From Halovivax cerinus (GTDB lineage Archaea > Halobacteriota > Halobacteria > Halobacteriales > Natrialbaceae), in assembly GCF_024498195.1 (NCBI RefSeq), contig NZ_CP101824.1, positions 3,162,001 through 3,226,000 of the forward strand: a stretch of DNA of 64,000 nt, in the 5' to 3' direction. Made by a program: the position numbers and the translations under genes. The notes below the pieces were generated by a model. That model worked only from the letters and a program-made list of their open reading frames with translations. It did no database searches and was not told the origin of the DNA. Below are positions 55,305 to 63,669 of this stretch, one piece after another (positions within the stretch are counted from its first letter, which is position 1; the number at the start of each line of letters is the position of its first letter).

Positions 55305-56046
55305 ACGCGTCCCACCGCGTCGCCTTCCGTTTGTTGCCACAGACGTTACACTCGATCCGCCCCATCGCGTCCATCGCGTTGTCCACCGTGTCGCAGTTGC
55401 CGCAGAACCAGCCGTACCGTTCGGTCTCGTCGGTCGACTCGTAGGCGCTGTAGAAGGGAGCCTTCGAGCCGCGCGCGGCTTCCCCGTAGCTGACGAACAC
55501 GCTGGTGCCGTCGTCGAGTTCGCGCTCCTCGATCGCGCGCCACTCGGCGTCGGCGTCCGCGGCCTCGACGTACACGTTCTCGGTGTAGGTGTCCGATCCG
55601 ATCGTGATGGAACGGGTGCCGGCGCGTTCGAACCCGTGTTCCTCGTAGAATCGGTTACCGCCTTCGTTCCCCTCCAGGACGAACCCCCTGATTCCCTCCG
55701 CGCCGGCGTCGAGCAACGCCTCTCGGGTTCTAGTGAGCAATCGGGACCCCAGCCCGGCGCCGCGCTCGTCCGGGCGAACGTGCAGCCAGTGAACGTTCCC
55801 GACCGTCTCGCCGTCACCGACGACCTCCGATTGACTGAATCCGGCCGGCTGATCGTTCTCTGCGAGCAGAATTACCGTGTCGTCACTCTCGACGAGATCG
55901 CTCGTGGCCTCGTCGCTGTACCACTGTTCGAGCGCGTCCTGGATCGTCTCCTCGGAGAGGAAGGACGTGTACGACGCGGTCACCGACTCGCGGGCCATCG
56001 ATCGGATCGCCTCGACATCCGCGGCGGTCGCCTCGCGAAAGTTCAT
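55294..56046 (-). CDS. GNAT N-acetyltransferase with C-terminal zinc-finger domain (DUF5816-like)
   Basis: 250 residues from the ATG at 56046 (MNFREATAADVEAI). The acetyl-CoA motif is LHVRPDERGAGLGSRLL (about 92-108) with the family Q/RxxGxG pattern, followed by GFVLEGNEGGNRFYEEHGFE. After residue 170 a second domain contains CGNCDTVDNAMDAMGRIECNVCG, a four-cysteine zinc site of the DUF5816 type. The last codons lie within the 33-bp tandem array. Substrate is unknown. Confidence 0.88.
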   Translation of the reverse strand: MNFREATAADVEAIRSMARESVTASYTSFLSEETIQDALEQWYSDEATSDLVESDDTVILLAENDQPAGFSQSEVVGDGETVGNVHWLHVRPDERGAGLGSRLLTRTREALLDAGAEGIRGFVLEGNEGGNRFYEEHGFERAGTRSITIGSDTYTENVYVEAADADAEWRAIEERELDDGTSVFVSYGEAARGSKAPFYSAYESTDETERYGWFCGNCDTVDNAMDAMGRIECNVCGNKRKATRWDASYL

Positions 56047-56300
56047 GGTCGATCGAATAACAGCCACGTACAAAACTGTCGCCCCCGAAACGCATCGAAC
56101 GAGGGACGTCGGGCCGGTACCGGGATCCGTCGGTCACCCGTCGGTGTCGACGGTACCCAATGCACGCGGTATTCGGGCCCACATGGGTTCGATCGATCCC
56201 ACAAACGCCGATCGGTGGCCCACGAGGGTGCACCGAGTCGGTTCGCTGTCCGGCGGTCCGGGTAGCACGATTTATACGCGTGCCGCCGCATTGACGGGAT

Positions 56301-57371
56301 ATGGCCGATGTGGAGGCGGGAGCGGCGGAGCCGGAACCGTTCACGTACGACGACGTGCGCGTCGAACCCGGCGAGTCCCGCAACGAACGGTACCGGATCA
56401 GCGAGACGTACCTCGGCGATCCGATCCGCGTCCCGGTCACCATCATCAACGGCACTCGGCCGGGGCCGACGGTGTTCCTCTCGGCCGCGGCTCACGGCGA
56501 CGAACTCAACGGTATCGAAGTCGTCCGCGAAGTCGCACACGACTGGGATCACGCGGACCTCCACGGAACGCTCGTCTGTCTCCCGGTGTTGAACGTTCCA
56601 GGCTTTCTCGCCCAGGAGCGGTACCTGCCGATCTACGACAGGGACCTGAACCGATCGTTTCCCGGACACGGCGAGTCGACGAGCGCGAAGCGAATGGCCC
56701 ACCGGCTGTTCTCGGCGTTCGTCGAACCCTGCGACTACGGACTCGACTTTCACACGTCGACGCGCGGCCGGACGAACATGCTCCACGTCCGCGCAGACAC
56801 GACGAATCCGGCGGTCGAACGGCTCTCGCACGCCTTCAGTTCGAACGTGATCATCGACGGGGATGGACCGGAGGGATCACTCCGTCGGGAGGCGACGGAC
56901 GCCGGCGTTCCCACGATCACGATCGAGATGGGCGAGGCCCACCGGTTCCAGCGCGACCTCATCGATCAGGCGCTGACGGGCGTCGCGAGCGTCCTCGCAG
57001 AAGTGGGCTGCCATCCTGACTCGTCCGTCCACTGGCCGGGCTGGCGGACCGTCATCACCGATTCCAGTGAAAAAACCTGGTTGCGCGCGGACGCGGGTGG
57101 AATCGTCGACATGAAACTCGGACGGGGCGAACTCGTCCACGAAGGTGACGTGATCTGTACGATCACCGATCCGTTCAAGGAGGCCGACGACAGCGTCTCA
57201 GTCGAGGCCCCGTTCACCGGGTTGATCGTCGGCGTGCTCGAGAACCCGGTCGTCTACCCCGGCAATCCCCTCTGTCACCTCGTCGCCCTCGACGACGACA
57301 CGCTCCGCGCGCTCGAACGCGAACTGTCGGCGTCACTCTCGCTCTTCGGCGGACCCGACGACGGGGCGTGA
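56301..57371 (+). CDS. Succinylglutamate desuccinylase/aspartoacylase-family hydrolase
   Basis: 356 residues. Zinc ligands of the AstE/AspA M14 carboxypeptidase-like fold are visible: AAHGDELNGIE (HxxE) and LDFHTSTRG (second His). The catalytic Glu is in TITIEMGE. The C-terminal about 90 residues (WLRADAGGIVDMKLGRGELV) are a biotinyl-lipoyl-like domain. Such proteins often occur near RimK-like ligases; here a RimK gene is 3 kb away with a flippase and GNAT gene between. It would release an acyl or amino acid group from an N-acylated compound; substrate unknown. Confidence 0.85.
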   Translation: MADVEAGAAEPEPFTYDDVRVEPGESRNERYRISETYLGDPIRVPVTIINGTRPGPTVFLSAAAHGDELNGIEVVREVAHDWDHADLHGTLVCLPVLNVPGFLAQERYLPIYDRDLNRSFPGHGESTSAKRMAHRLFSAFVEPCDYGLDFHTSTRGRTNMLHVRADTTNPAVERLSHAFSSNVIIDGDGPEGSLRREATDAGVPTITIEMGEAHRFQRDLIDQALTGVASVLAEVGCHPDSSVHWPGWRTVITDSSEKTWLRADAGGIVDMKLGRGELVHEGDVICTITDPFKEADDSVSVEAPFTGLIVGVLENPVVYPGNPLCHLVALDDDTLRALERELSASLSLFGGPDDGA

Positions 57372-57532
57372 GGCGACGGTCGACCCACAGCCGACGCGGT
57401 CCTCGCACCCGTACTCACTCGCCACTCGGTAGTTAGAGCGCCACTCCAATACCTTATGATTCCGGCAACCTTGGGACCGACAGACGGAAAGTAACTACTA
57501 TACCACCGGGGTTCGACGCATCTGGTGAGAGT

Positions 57533-57958
57533 ATGAGCGATTCTTACAACCGCGGGCTGATCGAGGACTTCGGTCGGTGGCGGGAGTTCGCGCCCGGCAT
57601 GTGGGCGTGGATCCTCCACAAGTTCACCGGCTGGATCCTGATCGGCTACCTGTTCACCCACATCGCGGTGTTGAGCACGGCGCTCGGCGCCGCCGGAAAC
57701 ACGGCCGCCATCGAGGCTGGTGACGACGTCTACACGACGACGCTGCAAGGACTCGAGGGGCTCTTCCTCGTCCGAATCCTCGAAGTCGGCCTGCTCGCCG
57801 TCGCCGTCTTCCACATCTTAAACGGCGTCCGGTTGCTCATGATCGACCTCGGGATCGGACTCGAGTCACAGGACAAGAGCTTCTACGTGTCCCTGGTCGT
57901 CACGGCGGCGATCACCGTCGCGAGCGTCCCGACGTTCATGACGGGGGTGGGCGTCTGA
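57533..57958 (+). CDS. sdhC: Succinate dehydrogenase cytochrome b556 subunit (SdhC)
   Basis: 141 residues with three hydrophobic helices ([65 protein letters not shown]). It anchors the complex, binds quinone and probably ligates haem through His in LFTHIAVLS. The stop overlaps the sdhD ATG (TGATG). First gene of the complex II operon sdhCDBA; a TATA-like element CTATACC near 57495 precedes it. Confidence 0.92.
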   Translation: MSDSYNRGLIEDFGRWREFAPGMWAWILHKFTGWILIGYLFTHIAVLSTALGAAGNTAAIEAGDDVYTTTLQGLEGLFLVRILEVGLLAVAVFHILNGVRLLMIDLGIGLESQDKSFYVSLVVTAAITVASVPTFMTGVGV

Positions 57959-58323
57959 TGGCGGAGCGCTACTCCAGTTTCACCCCCGGCGGCACCGGCT
58001 GGCTCCTCCAGCGCGTGACGGCGGCGTTCCTCGTCCTGACACTCGCATTTCACTTCTTCCTGCTTCACTTCGTCAATCACGCCTACGAGATCGAGTTCGC
58101 CGGAACGCAGATGCGCATGGAGAACCTCGGGTACATGCTGACGATGATCATGTTCCTGTGGGCGGCGGCGTTCCACGGCGTCAACGGAGTCTACAACGCG
58201 CTGGTCAACCAGGGACTCACCGGCACGCCGAAACGAGTCGTCCTCGGTATCTTGAGTCTCGCCGGTATCGCACTGGTCGTCCAGGGGACGTACGTCGCAC
58301 TCGTAATGGGAGGAATACTCTAA
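57958..58323 (+). CDS. sdhD: Succinate dehydrogenase membrane anchor subunit (SdhD)
   Basis: 121 residues with three hydrophobic helices (LLQRVTAAFLVLTLAFHFFLLHFVNH; LTMIMFLWAAAFHGVNGVYNALVNQG; VVLGILSLAGIALVVQGTYVALV). FHGVNGVYNAL is the haem/quinone-ligating motif of archaeal SdhD. It overlaps sdhC by one base and sdhB by one base (TAATG), giving a tightly packed operon. Confidence 0.92.
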   Translation: MAERYSSFTPGGTGWLLQRVTAAFLVLTLAFHFFLLHFVNHAYEIEFAGTQMRMENLGYMLTMIMFLWAAAFHGVNGVYNALVNQGLTGTPKRVVLGILSLAGIALVVQGTYVALVMGGIL

Positions 58324-59216
58324 TGAGTACGCAACAGGAACAGCCGCCGGAGACGGACGACACGAGCACAGAAACCGTCGAATCATCGACCGACGCCGGA
58401 CCTGCTCCGCAGGACCGTCGCATGGAGGAAAAGGCCGATCGGCGCGCCCGGAGAGAGCGAACGGCAGACGAGATCGACGCGGGAACGGAGACCGTTCACC
58501 TGAAGGTATTCAGGTACGACCCGGAGGTCGCCGAGAAGCAAGAACCGCGCTTCGACGACTTCCACGTCCCATTCGAAAAGGGGATGACCGTCCTCGACGC
58601 GTTGATCTACGCGCGAGACGAGTTCGATCCATCGCTGACCTTCCGTCACTCCTGTCGACAGGCGGTCTGTGGATCGGACGCGTTCTTCGTCAACGGACGC
58701 CAGCGCCTCGGCTGTCAGACACAGATTTCTGATCTCGATGGTCCGGTGCGCGTCGAGCCGCTCCCACACCAGGACGTCGTCAAGGACCTGGTCGTCGACA
58801 TGGGGCACTTCTACGAGCAGATGCACGCGGTCGAACCGTACTTCCAGGAGGAAGAGGACCTCCCGGACGGCGACCTGGAAGAGCAGTTCCAGACCCGGGA
58901 GAACCGCGAGAAGGTAAAGATGTCCACGCGCTGTATCTGGTGTGGCGCGTGTATGTCCTCGTGCAACATCGCGGCGGGCGACAACGAGTACCTCGGCCCG
59001 GCGGCGATCAACAAGGCCTACCGCTTCGCCATGGACGACCGCGAGGGCGAGGAACTCAAAGAGCATCGACTGCGCATCTTAGAGCAAGAACACGGCGTCT
59101 GGCGCTGTCAGACGCAGTTCTCTTGCACCGAGGTGTGTCCGAAAGACATCCCCCTCACCGAGCACATTCAGGAACTCAAGCGTGAGGCGGTCAAGAAGAA
59201 CCTGAAATTCTGGTAA
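58323..59216 (+). CDS. sdhB: Succinate dehydrogenase iron-sulfur subunit (SdhB)
   Basis: 297 residues; ATG at 58323 shares a base with the sdhD stop. After a 50-residue acidic N-terminal extension, the 2Fe-2S domain has SCRQAVCGSDAFFVNGRQRL followed by GC. The C-terminal domain binds 4Fe-4S through CIWCGACMSSCNIA, and the remaining cluster through CQTQFSCTEVCPKDIPL. It passes electrons from flavin in SdhA to the quinone site. Note CRQAVC, where most have CRxGIC. The haloarchaeal N-terminal extension is long but acidic, as in relatives. Confidence 0.95.
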   Translation: MSTQQEQPPETDDTSTETVESSTDAGPAPQDRRMEEKADRRARRERTADEIDAGTETVHLKVFRYDPEVAEKQEPRFDDFHVPFEKGMTVLDALIYARDEFDPSLTFRHSCRQAVCGSDAFFVNGRQRLGCQTQISDLDGPVRVEPLPHQDVVKDLVVDMGHFYEQMHAVEPYFQEEEDLPDGDLEEQFQTRENREKVKMSTRCIWCGACMSSCNIAAGDNEYLGPAAINKAYRFAMDDREGEELKEHRLRILEQEHGVWRCQTQFSCTEVCPKDIPLTEHIQELKREAVKKNLKFW

Positions 59217-59218
59217 CC

Positions 59219-61069
59219 ATGTACGAACACGACGTCATCGTAGTTGGCGCCGGCGGCGCCGGGCTCCGCGCGGCGATCGCTGCACACGAAGCCGGAGCGG
59301 ACGTGGCGATGGTCACGAAACTCCACCCCGTCCGCAGCCACACGGGCGCAGCCGAGGGCGGCATCAACGCAGCGATCCGCGAGGGCGACGACTGGGAACT
59401 ACACGCCTACGACACCATGAAGGGGTCGGACTACCTCGGTGACGCGCCGGCGATCGAGACGCTGGCACAGGATTCGCCCGAGGACACGATCACCCTAGAA
59501 CACTGGGGGATGCCGTTCTCCCGGGAGGAAGACGGTACCGTCTCCCAGCGACCGTTCGGCGGATTGTCTTTCCCCCGCACAACCTACGCCGGTGCCGAGA
59601 CCGGTCACCACCTGCTGCACACGATGTACGAGCAGGTCGTCAAGCGTGGGATCCAGGTCTACGACGAGTGGTACGTGATGAACCTCGCCGTGACCGACGA
59701 ACCCGATCCGAACGACCGCTCCTGCCACGGCGTCGTCGCCTACGACGTCCAGTCGGGACAGATTCAGGGCTTCAAAGCGAACGACGGAGTCATCCTCGCG
59801 ACTGGCGGTCCAGGTCAGGCCTTCGACCACACGACGAACGCCGTCTCCTGTACCGGCGACGGCCAGGCGATGTCCTACCGCGCGGGCGTCCCGCTGGAGG
59901 ACATGGAGTTCGTCCAGTTCCACCCGACGACCCTGCCCAGCACGGGCGTCCTCATCTCCGAAGGTGTTCGCGGCGAAGGTGGTATCCTCTACAACGAGGA
60001 CGGCGAGCGCTTCATGTTCGAACACGGCTACGCCAACAACGACGGCGAGTTGGCCTCGCGGGACGTCGTCTCGCGGGCGGAGCTCACCGAGGTCAACGAG
60101 GGCCGCGGCGTCGAAGACGAGTACGTCCACCTTGACATGCGCCACCTCGGCGAAGAGCGCATCGTGGATCGGCTCGAGAACATTCTGCACCTCGCGGAAG
60201 ACTTCGAGGGCGTCGACGGCCTCGTCGAACCGATGCCGGTCAAACCCGGCCAGCACTACGAGATGGGCGGCATCGAGACCGACGAGAACGGTGCGACCTG
60301 CGTCGACGGCCTCTACGCCGCCGGCGAGTGCGCGTGTGTCTCCGTTCACGGAGCGAACAGACTCGGCGGGAACGCGCTGCCCGAACTCATCGTCTTCGGC
60401 AAGCGCGCCGGCCGCCACGCCGCGGGTGAGGAGCTTGGAACGGCCGAAATTCGGACGGGCTACGGCGACGACGTCGAAGACGAGACCGACGTCGGTGCCC
60501 CCGTTGAGCCGGGGCTCGCGGGCATCGACGAGACGAGTCCCGCAGGCGGTGTCGCGGCCGACGGCAGTGGCAAGGCGACGGCGACCGACGCCGTCCTGGA
60601 GCAAGCAGTCGAGGCCGAACGCGCCCGCGTGGACTATCTGATGGACAACGACGACGGCGTAAACCACGCCGACATCCGTTCGAAGCTCCAAACGGCCATG
60701 ACGGACTACGTCAACGTCTTCCGGACGGAAGACGGGGTCAAGAAGGCCCTCGAGATCATCCGCGAGTGTCGCGAAGCGTACCAGCACGTCGGCGTCTCGG
60801 ACCCATCCCGGACGTTCAACACGGACCTCCAGATGACCTACGAGACGCGGAATCTGATCGACGTCGCCGAGACCATCGCGCTCGGCGCACTCGTACGCAA
60901 CGAGTTCCGTGGCGCCCACTGGCGTCAGGAGAACCAGATCCGTGACGACGAGAACTGGCTCAAACACACGATGATCACCTGGGACGACGGCGAGCCGTCG
61001 ATCTGGTACCGACCGGTCATCCTCGACGGCGAGGACAAGACCTACGAACCCAAGGTGCGCAGCTACTGA
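59219..61069 (+). CDS. sdhA: Succinate dehydrogenase flavoprotein subunit (SdhA)
   Basis: 616 residues. FAD fold VIVVGAGGAGLRAAI at 7-21, covalent FAD attachment site His41 in VRSHTGAAEGGINA, the active-site Thr/Glu/Arg region VQFHPTTLPSTGVLISEGVRGEGG, and HGANRLGGNALPELIVFG with the catalytic Arg region. An acidic insert (about 415-455, with ETDVGAPVEPG) is typical of haloarchaea. It oxidises succinate to fumarate; fourth gene of the operon, 2 bp after sdhB. Confidence 0.96.
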   Translation: MYEHDVIVVGAGGAGLRAAIAAHEAGADVAMVTKLHPVRSHTGAAEGGINAAIREGDDWELHAYDTMKGSDYLGDAPAIETLAQDSPEDTITLEHWGMPFSREEDGTVSQRPFGGLSFPRTTYAGAETGHHLLHTMYEQVVKRGIQVYDEWYVMNLAVTDEPDPNDRSCHGVVAYDVQSGQIQGFKANDGVILATGGPGQAFDHTTNAVSCTGDGQAMSYRAGVPLEDMEFVQFHPTTLPSTGVLISEGVRGEGGILYNEDGERFMFEHGYANNDGELASRDVVSRAELTEVNEGRGVEDEYVHLDMRHLGEERIVDRLENILHLAEDFEGVDGLVEPMPVKPGQHYEMGGIETDENGATCVDGLYAAGECACVSVHGANRLGGNALPELIVFGKRAGRHAAGEELGTAEIRTGYGDDVEDETDVGAPVEPGLAGIDETSPAGGVAADGSGKATATDAVLEQAVEAERARVDYLMDNDDGVNHADIRSKLQTAMTDYVNVFRTEDGVKKALEIIRECREAYQHVGVSDPSRTFNTDLQMTYETRNLIDVAETIALGALVRNEFRGAHWRQENQIRDDENWLKHTMITWDDGEPSIWYRPVILDGEDKTYEPKVRSY

Positions 61070-61289
61070 CCGCCGACACCACGACCGGTCTCGACGAAGT
61101 ACCGATCGCTCTCGGACGATACCTCACAGGACGATACCTCACAACTCTGATCTCTCGCTAACTCACGCTCCGAGTTCACCGACGTTCGAGAGCAGTCCCT
61201 TCGGGTCACGGTCGAGCGTCGACTCCTCCCGGAACCGCGTCGGTGTTGTGACGGCCCGCTCGACCCAGTGGGTGTCGGGCCGACACCGT

Positions 61290-61484
61290 TTACAGTCCGA
61301 GCGCCTCTAGCAGGTCGACGCTCACACCAGCGGTGTCGACGAGTTTGTACCCGAGGAAGAGTCCCACGATTCCGAGCAAACCGGGCAACTCCGGCGGAGC
61401 CGGGATCGGGATCGAGAGAAACCGGAAGAATCCACCGGTGAGCACGCCCGTCAGCAGCGCCAGTACGGCGAGTTGGGTCGACAT
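61290..61484 (-). CDS. XapX-domain membrane protein
   Basis: 64 residues from the ATG at 61484, hidden in a longer spurious frame. Two hydrophobic helices (LAVLALLTGVLTGGFFRFL and LPGLLGIVGLFLGYKLVD) are joined by IPIPAPPELPG. This helix-PIPxPP-helix pattern is the XapX domain. Function is unknown in any organism I know of. Confidence 0.85.
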   Translation of the reverse strand: MSTQLAVLALLTGVLTGGFFRFLSIPIPAPPELPGLLGIVGLFLGYKLVDTAGVSVDLLEALGL

Positions 61485-61624
61485 CGAGTCCACAATCGAA
61501 GACCGGCGGGAAAAGTGATGCGACGGGTCGGCGCCCACCGTCGGTGACAGGTCGTGGTCGGACGATGAGTCGGTCGTGGACGGTCGATGCGTCGGCCGCG
61601 TCGATCGCGGACGACCGGCCGGAG

Positions 61625-62434
61625 TTAGAGTTCGATACGCTCGACGAGTTGTTCTCGGTTCTCGTTGGTGTTGACCGCGACGATACGGACGTGCTCTTCG
61701 AGCATGGACCGCTCGAGTTTGGCTTTCAGGAGATTGTCGACCTGATAGACGCCTGCGGCGTTCGTCATTTCGATCTCGACCAGGACTGGTCGAGAATCCC
61801 CCTCGTGGAGGGATACTCGACTGATGGCCTGGCTGGAGAGCGTGTTGATCCCGCGACCGCCCTGCTCGTACGGGATGCGAGATCGGCCCCGTTCCATGTC
61901 CAGTGCGTCTGCGACGCGAATTACGCCAGCTTCGAGCGTCAGGGGATCGACTGGTGTGTGGTGACAGAGGATCGCGTGGAGGATCTCTCCTTTCATCCTG
62001 ACCGCGTCGGCGACGTCGTAAAACTCCGGGAGAATGCGATCGAGAACGTCGGACGCGAGCGGAACCGAGTAGAAGGGGTGGCGATCGCGATGGACCACGT
62101 GTCCCACGTCGTGTAACGACGCGGCGAGGGCGATGATCACGGGTTCGTCGGCCTCGTCCAGGCCCTGTTGCGTGGCGCCGTTGAACGGCACCGAACTGGC
62201 CTTCAGCAGGTCGTAGAGGCAGAGCGCCCGGTTGCGGACGATCTCGATGTGCTTCGGGCCGTGATCGTTGTAACGCATCCGGTCGACGGCGTTGACGTTC
62301 TGGGCCTCGAGGAGGGTCTGTATCTCGACGTCTCCGTCGACGAATTCGAGAACAGTATTCACCCGTTCGTCGGGAAAGGCGTGATCGGCGTCGGGATCGT
62401 AGACACGGTGTCCGTTTGCCGGCTGCTCGCTCAT
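61625..62434 (-). CDS. HD-domain phosphohydrolase
   Basis: 269 residues from the ATG at 62434; a longer frame upstream is not used. Metal-binding histidines and the HD pair are seen: GPKHIEIVRNRAL, SLHDVGHVVHRDRH (HD at about 109-110) and ILCHHTPVDPLTLEAGVIRVADALDMERGRSRI. It is an HD superfamily nucleotide or phosphate ester hydrolase of a family widespread in archaea. No signal peptide. Substrate unknown. Confidence 0.88.
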   Translation of the reverse strand: MSEQPANGHRVYDPDADHAFPDERVNTVLEFVDGDVEIQTLLEAQNVNAVDRMRYNDHGPKHIEIVRNRALCLYDLLKASSVPFNGATQQGLDEADEPVIIALAASLHDVGHVVHRDRHPFYSVPLASDVLDRILPEFYDVADAVRMKGEILHAILCHHTPVDPLTLEAGVIRVADALDMERGRSRIPYEQGGRGINTLSSQAISRVSLHEGDSRPVLVEIEMTNAAGVYQVDNLLKAKLERSMLEEHVRIVAVNTNENREQLVERIEL

Positions 62435-62721
62435 AGTGGACGCTCGGTGGGGACAGCCAAAAGGACTCCGCACGACATTCGCGACATGAGACGGCACCCG
62501 ACCGAGGTGATCGTTGGAGCTCTCGGCGAGGCGGTTCGTGACACGAGAAGACTGCGGACGCGAACGGAGTTCGAGCGGCGGAGAGAAACGACCCCGTCGT
62601 CGCGCGAAGAGACGAGCCCAAATTCGGTAACAAATAAGTACGAACGCCGACGCATCTATCGTTCGCCGGGTCGACTTCTCCAAAAAGGTTATAATTGCCA
62701 GTCGGTAAGGATCGGATAGAG

Positions 62722-63012
62722 ATGGCACCCGAAATCATCCCGCTGTTCGGCATTCCCATGGGACCGGAGCTCGTCGTCATCCTGTTCCTGGCGATACTGC
62801 TCTTCGGCGCGAACAAGATCCCGAAACTCGCACGATCCACCGGCGAAGCGATGGGCGAATTCCAGAAAGGGCGTGAAAAGGTCGAGACGGAACTCGAAGA
62901 GATGCGAGATACCGGCGACTTCGACGACACGTCGAGCGACAACGACGAGTTCGTCGACACCGAACCGGTGACCGCAGAGGAGACCACCGAGACCGAGACG
63001 GACTCCGCATAA
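62722..63012 (+). CDS. tatA: Sec-independent translocase subunit TatA
   Basis: 96 residues. A single membrane helix (GPELVVILFLAILLFG, about 14-29) is followed by the amphipathic helix KIPKLARSTGEAMGEFQKGR and an acidic tail. GPELVVILFLAILLFGANKIP is the classic TatA hinge (glycine then amphipathic helix). ATG at 62722 is preferred over 62695. TatA forms the pore that exports folded, twin-arginine substrates such as the two lipoproteins at 15886-17906. No tatC is adjacent. Confidence 0.93.
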   Translation: MAPEIIPLFGIPMGPELVVILFLAILLFGANKIPKLARSTGEAMGEFQKGREKVETELEEMRDTGDFDDTSSDNDEFVDTEPVTAEETTETETDSA

Positions 63013-63026
63013 CTCGATTTTCGACG

Positions 63027-63099
63027 GGACGTGTGGCCTAGCGGAGAGGGCAGGAGGTTCCTAACCTTCTGATCACGGGTTCGAATCCCGTCACGTCCG
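63027..63099 (+). tRNA. tRNA-Arg (CCU anticodon)
   Basis: A full cloverleaf can be folded. Acceptor GGACGTG pairs with CACGTCC and has discriminator G at 63099. The D stem is GCC/GGC. The anticodon stem GGAGG/CCTTC has loop TTCCTAA, giving anticodon CCU that reads AGG (Arg). The T stem ACGGG/CCCGT holds the loop TTCGAAT. No intron; CCA is not encoded. The 3' end from 63078 on begins the 129-bp repeat. Confidence 0.93.
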
Positions 63100-63406
63100 T
63101 TTCCTGCGAGCGATAGCGAGCAGTGAAACCGTCATTGTGGGATTCGAAGCCTGCCAGTCGCAGCGCGCACAGTGAGCGACGCGAACGAGCACGACCGTCT
63201 GGATTCGGTTCGAATCCCGTCACGTCCGTTTCCTGCGAGCGATAGCGAGCAGTGAAACCGTCATTGTGGGATTCGAAGCCTGCCAGTCGCAGCGCGCACA
63301 GTGAGCGACGCGAACGAGCACGACCGTCTGGATTCGGTTCGAATCCCGTCACGTCCGTTTCCTGCGAGCGATAGCGAGCAGTGAAACCGTCATTGTGGGA
63401 TTCGAA
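63078..63406. repeat. 129-bp direct repeats carrying the 3' end of tRNA-Arg (candidate att sites)
   Basis: Copies start at 63078, 63207 and 63336 (period 129); the third ends at 63406 after 71 bp. Each starts with the 22-bp T-arm/acceptor sequence of the tRNA (GGTTCGAATCCCGTCACGTC, then CG). The copies are identical by eye over the compared region. tRNA 3' ends are usual integration sites, so these may be nested att sites or remnants of integration events. Confidence 0.85.
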
Positions 63407-63669
63407 CTCGACAGGGAACGCGTTCCACCGATGGCTGCTACCAGGCGGCGGGTTGGCTGGAACGATTTCGGAGGGTAGTACCACTCGGTGCCCAGAATCT
63501 CCCATTCACGATCCGATCTGGGGAGAGATGGGGTAACACGATGGGTCGGACACTACGGGCTGGTGAATCGATGGCGAGTCGAGGGACGGGTCGGAGCGAA
63601 CGATGAGATTATCAGGACCGATAATCTACGGATGAAACTTTTTAGGGGTGAGTTCTTTGGAAGGCGTTG
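63407..63669. other. Upstream region of the probable secretion ATPase
   Basis: No gene. It contains the palindrome GATTATC-N6-GATAATC at 63607-63626 and a TATA-like CTTTTTAGG at 63638-63646, about 24-32 nt before the start codon. The GC content drops here compared with the flanking genes. Confidence 0.5.
63607..63626 (+). promoter_or_regulatory. GATTATC-N6-GATAATC palindrome
   Basis: Perfect 7-bp inverted repeat with a 6-nt spacer, 11 bp upstream of the TATA-like element at 63638. Position and symmetry fit a binding site for a dimeric regulator, probably at or near the BRE. Confidence 0.5.

Noticed and set aside
61485-62987. N-terminal part of the 565-residue minus-strand frame ending at 61290
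   Set aside because: It crosses the TatA and HD-domain genes in wrong frames. Only the last 64 residues, the XapX protein, are a real gene.
63207-63357. Second and third tRNA-Arg copies
   Set aside because: Only the 22-bp 3' end recurs. The 5' acceptor arm, D arm and anticodon arm are missing, so these cannot be tRNAs.
63038-63505. Open frame of 155 residues with 43-residue repeats
   Set aside because: The protein repeats only reflect the 129-bp DNA repeats, which are divisible by three. It is antisense to the tRNA and has no start or promoter support.
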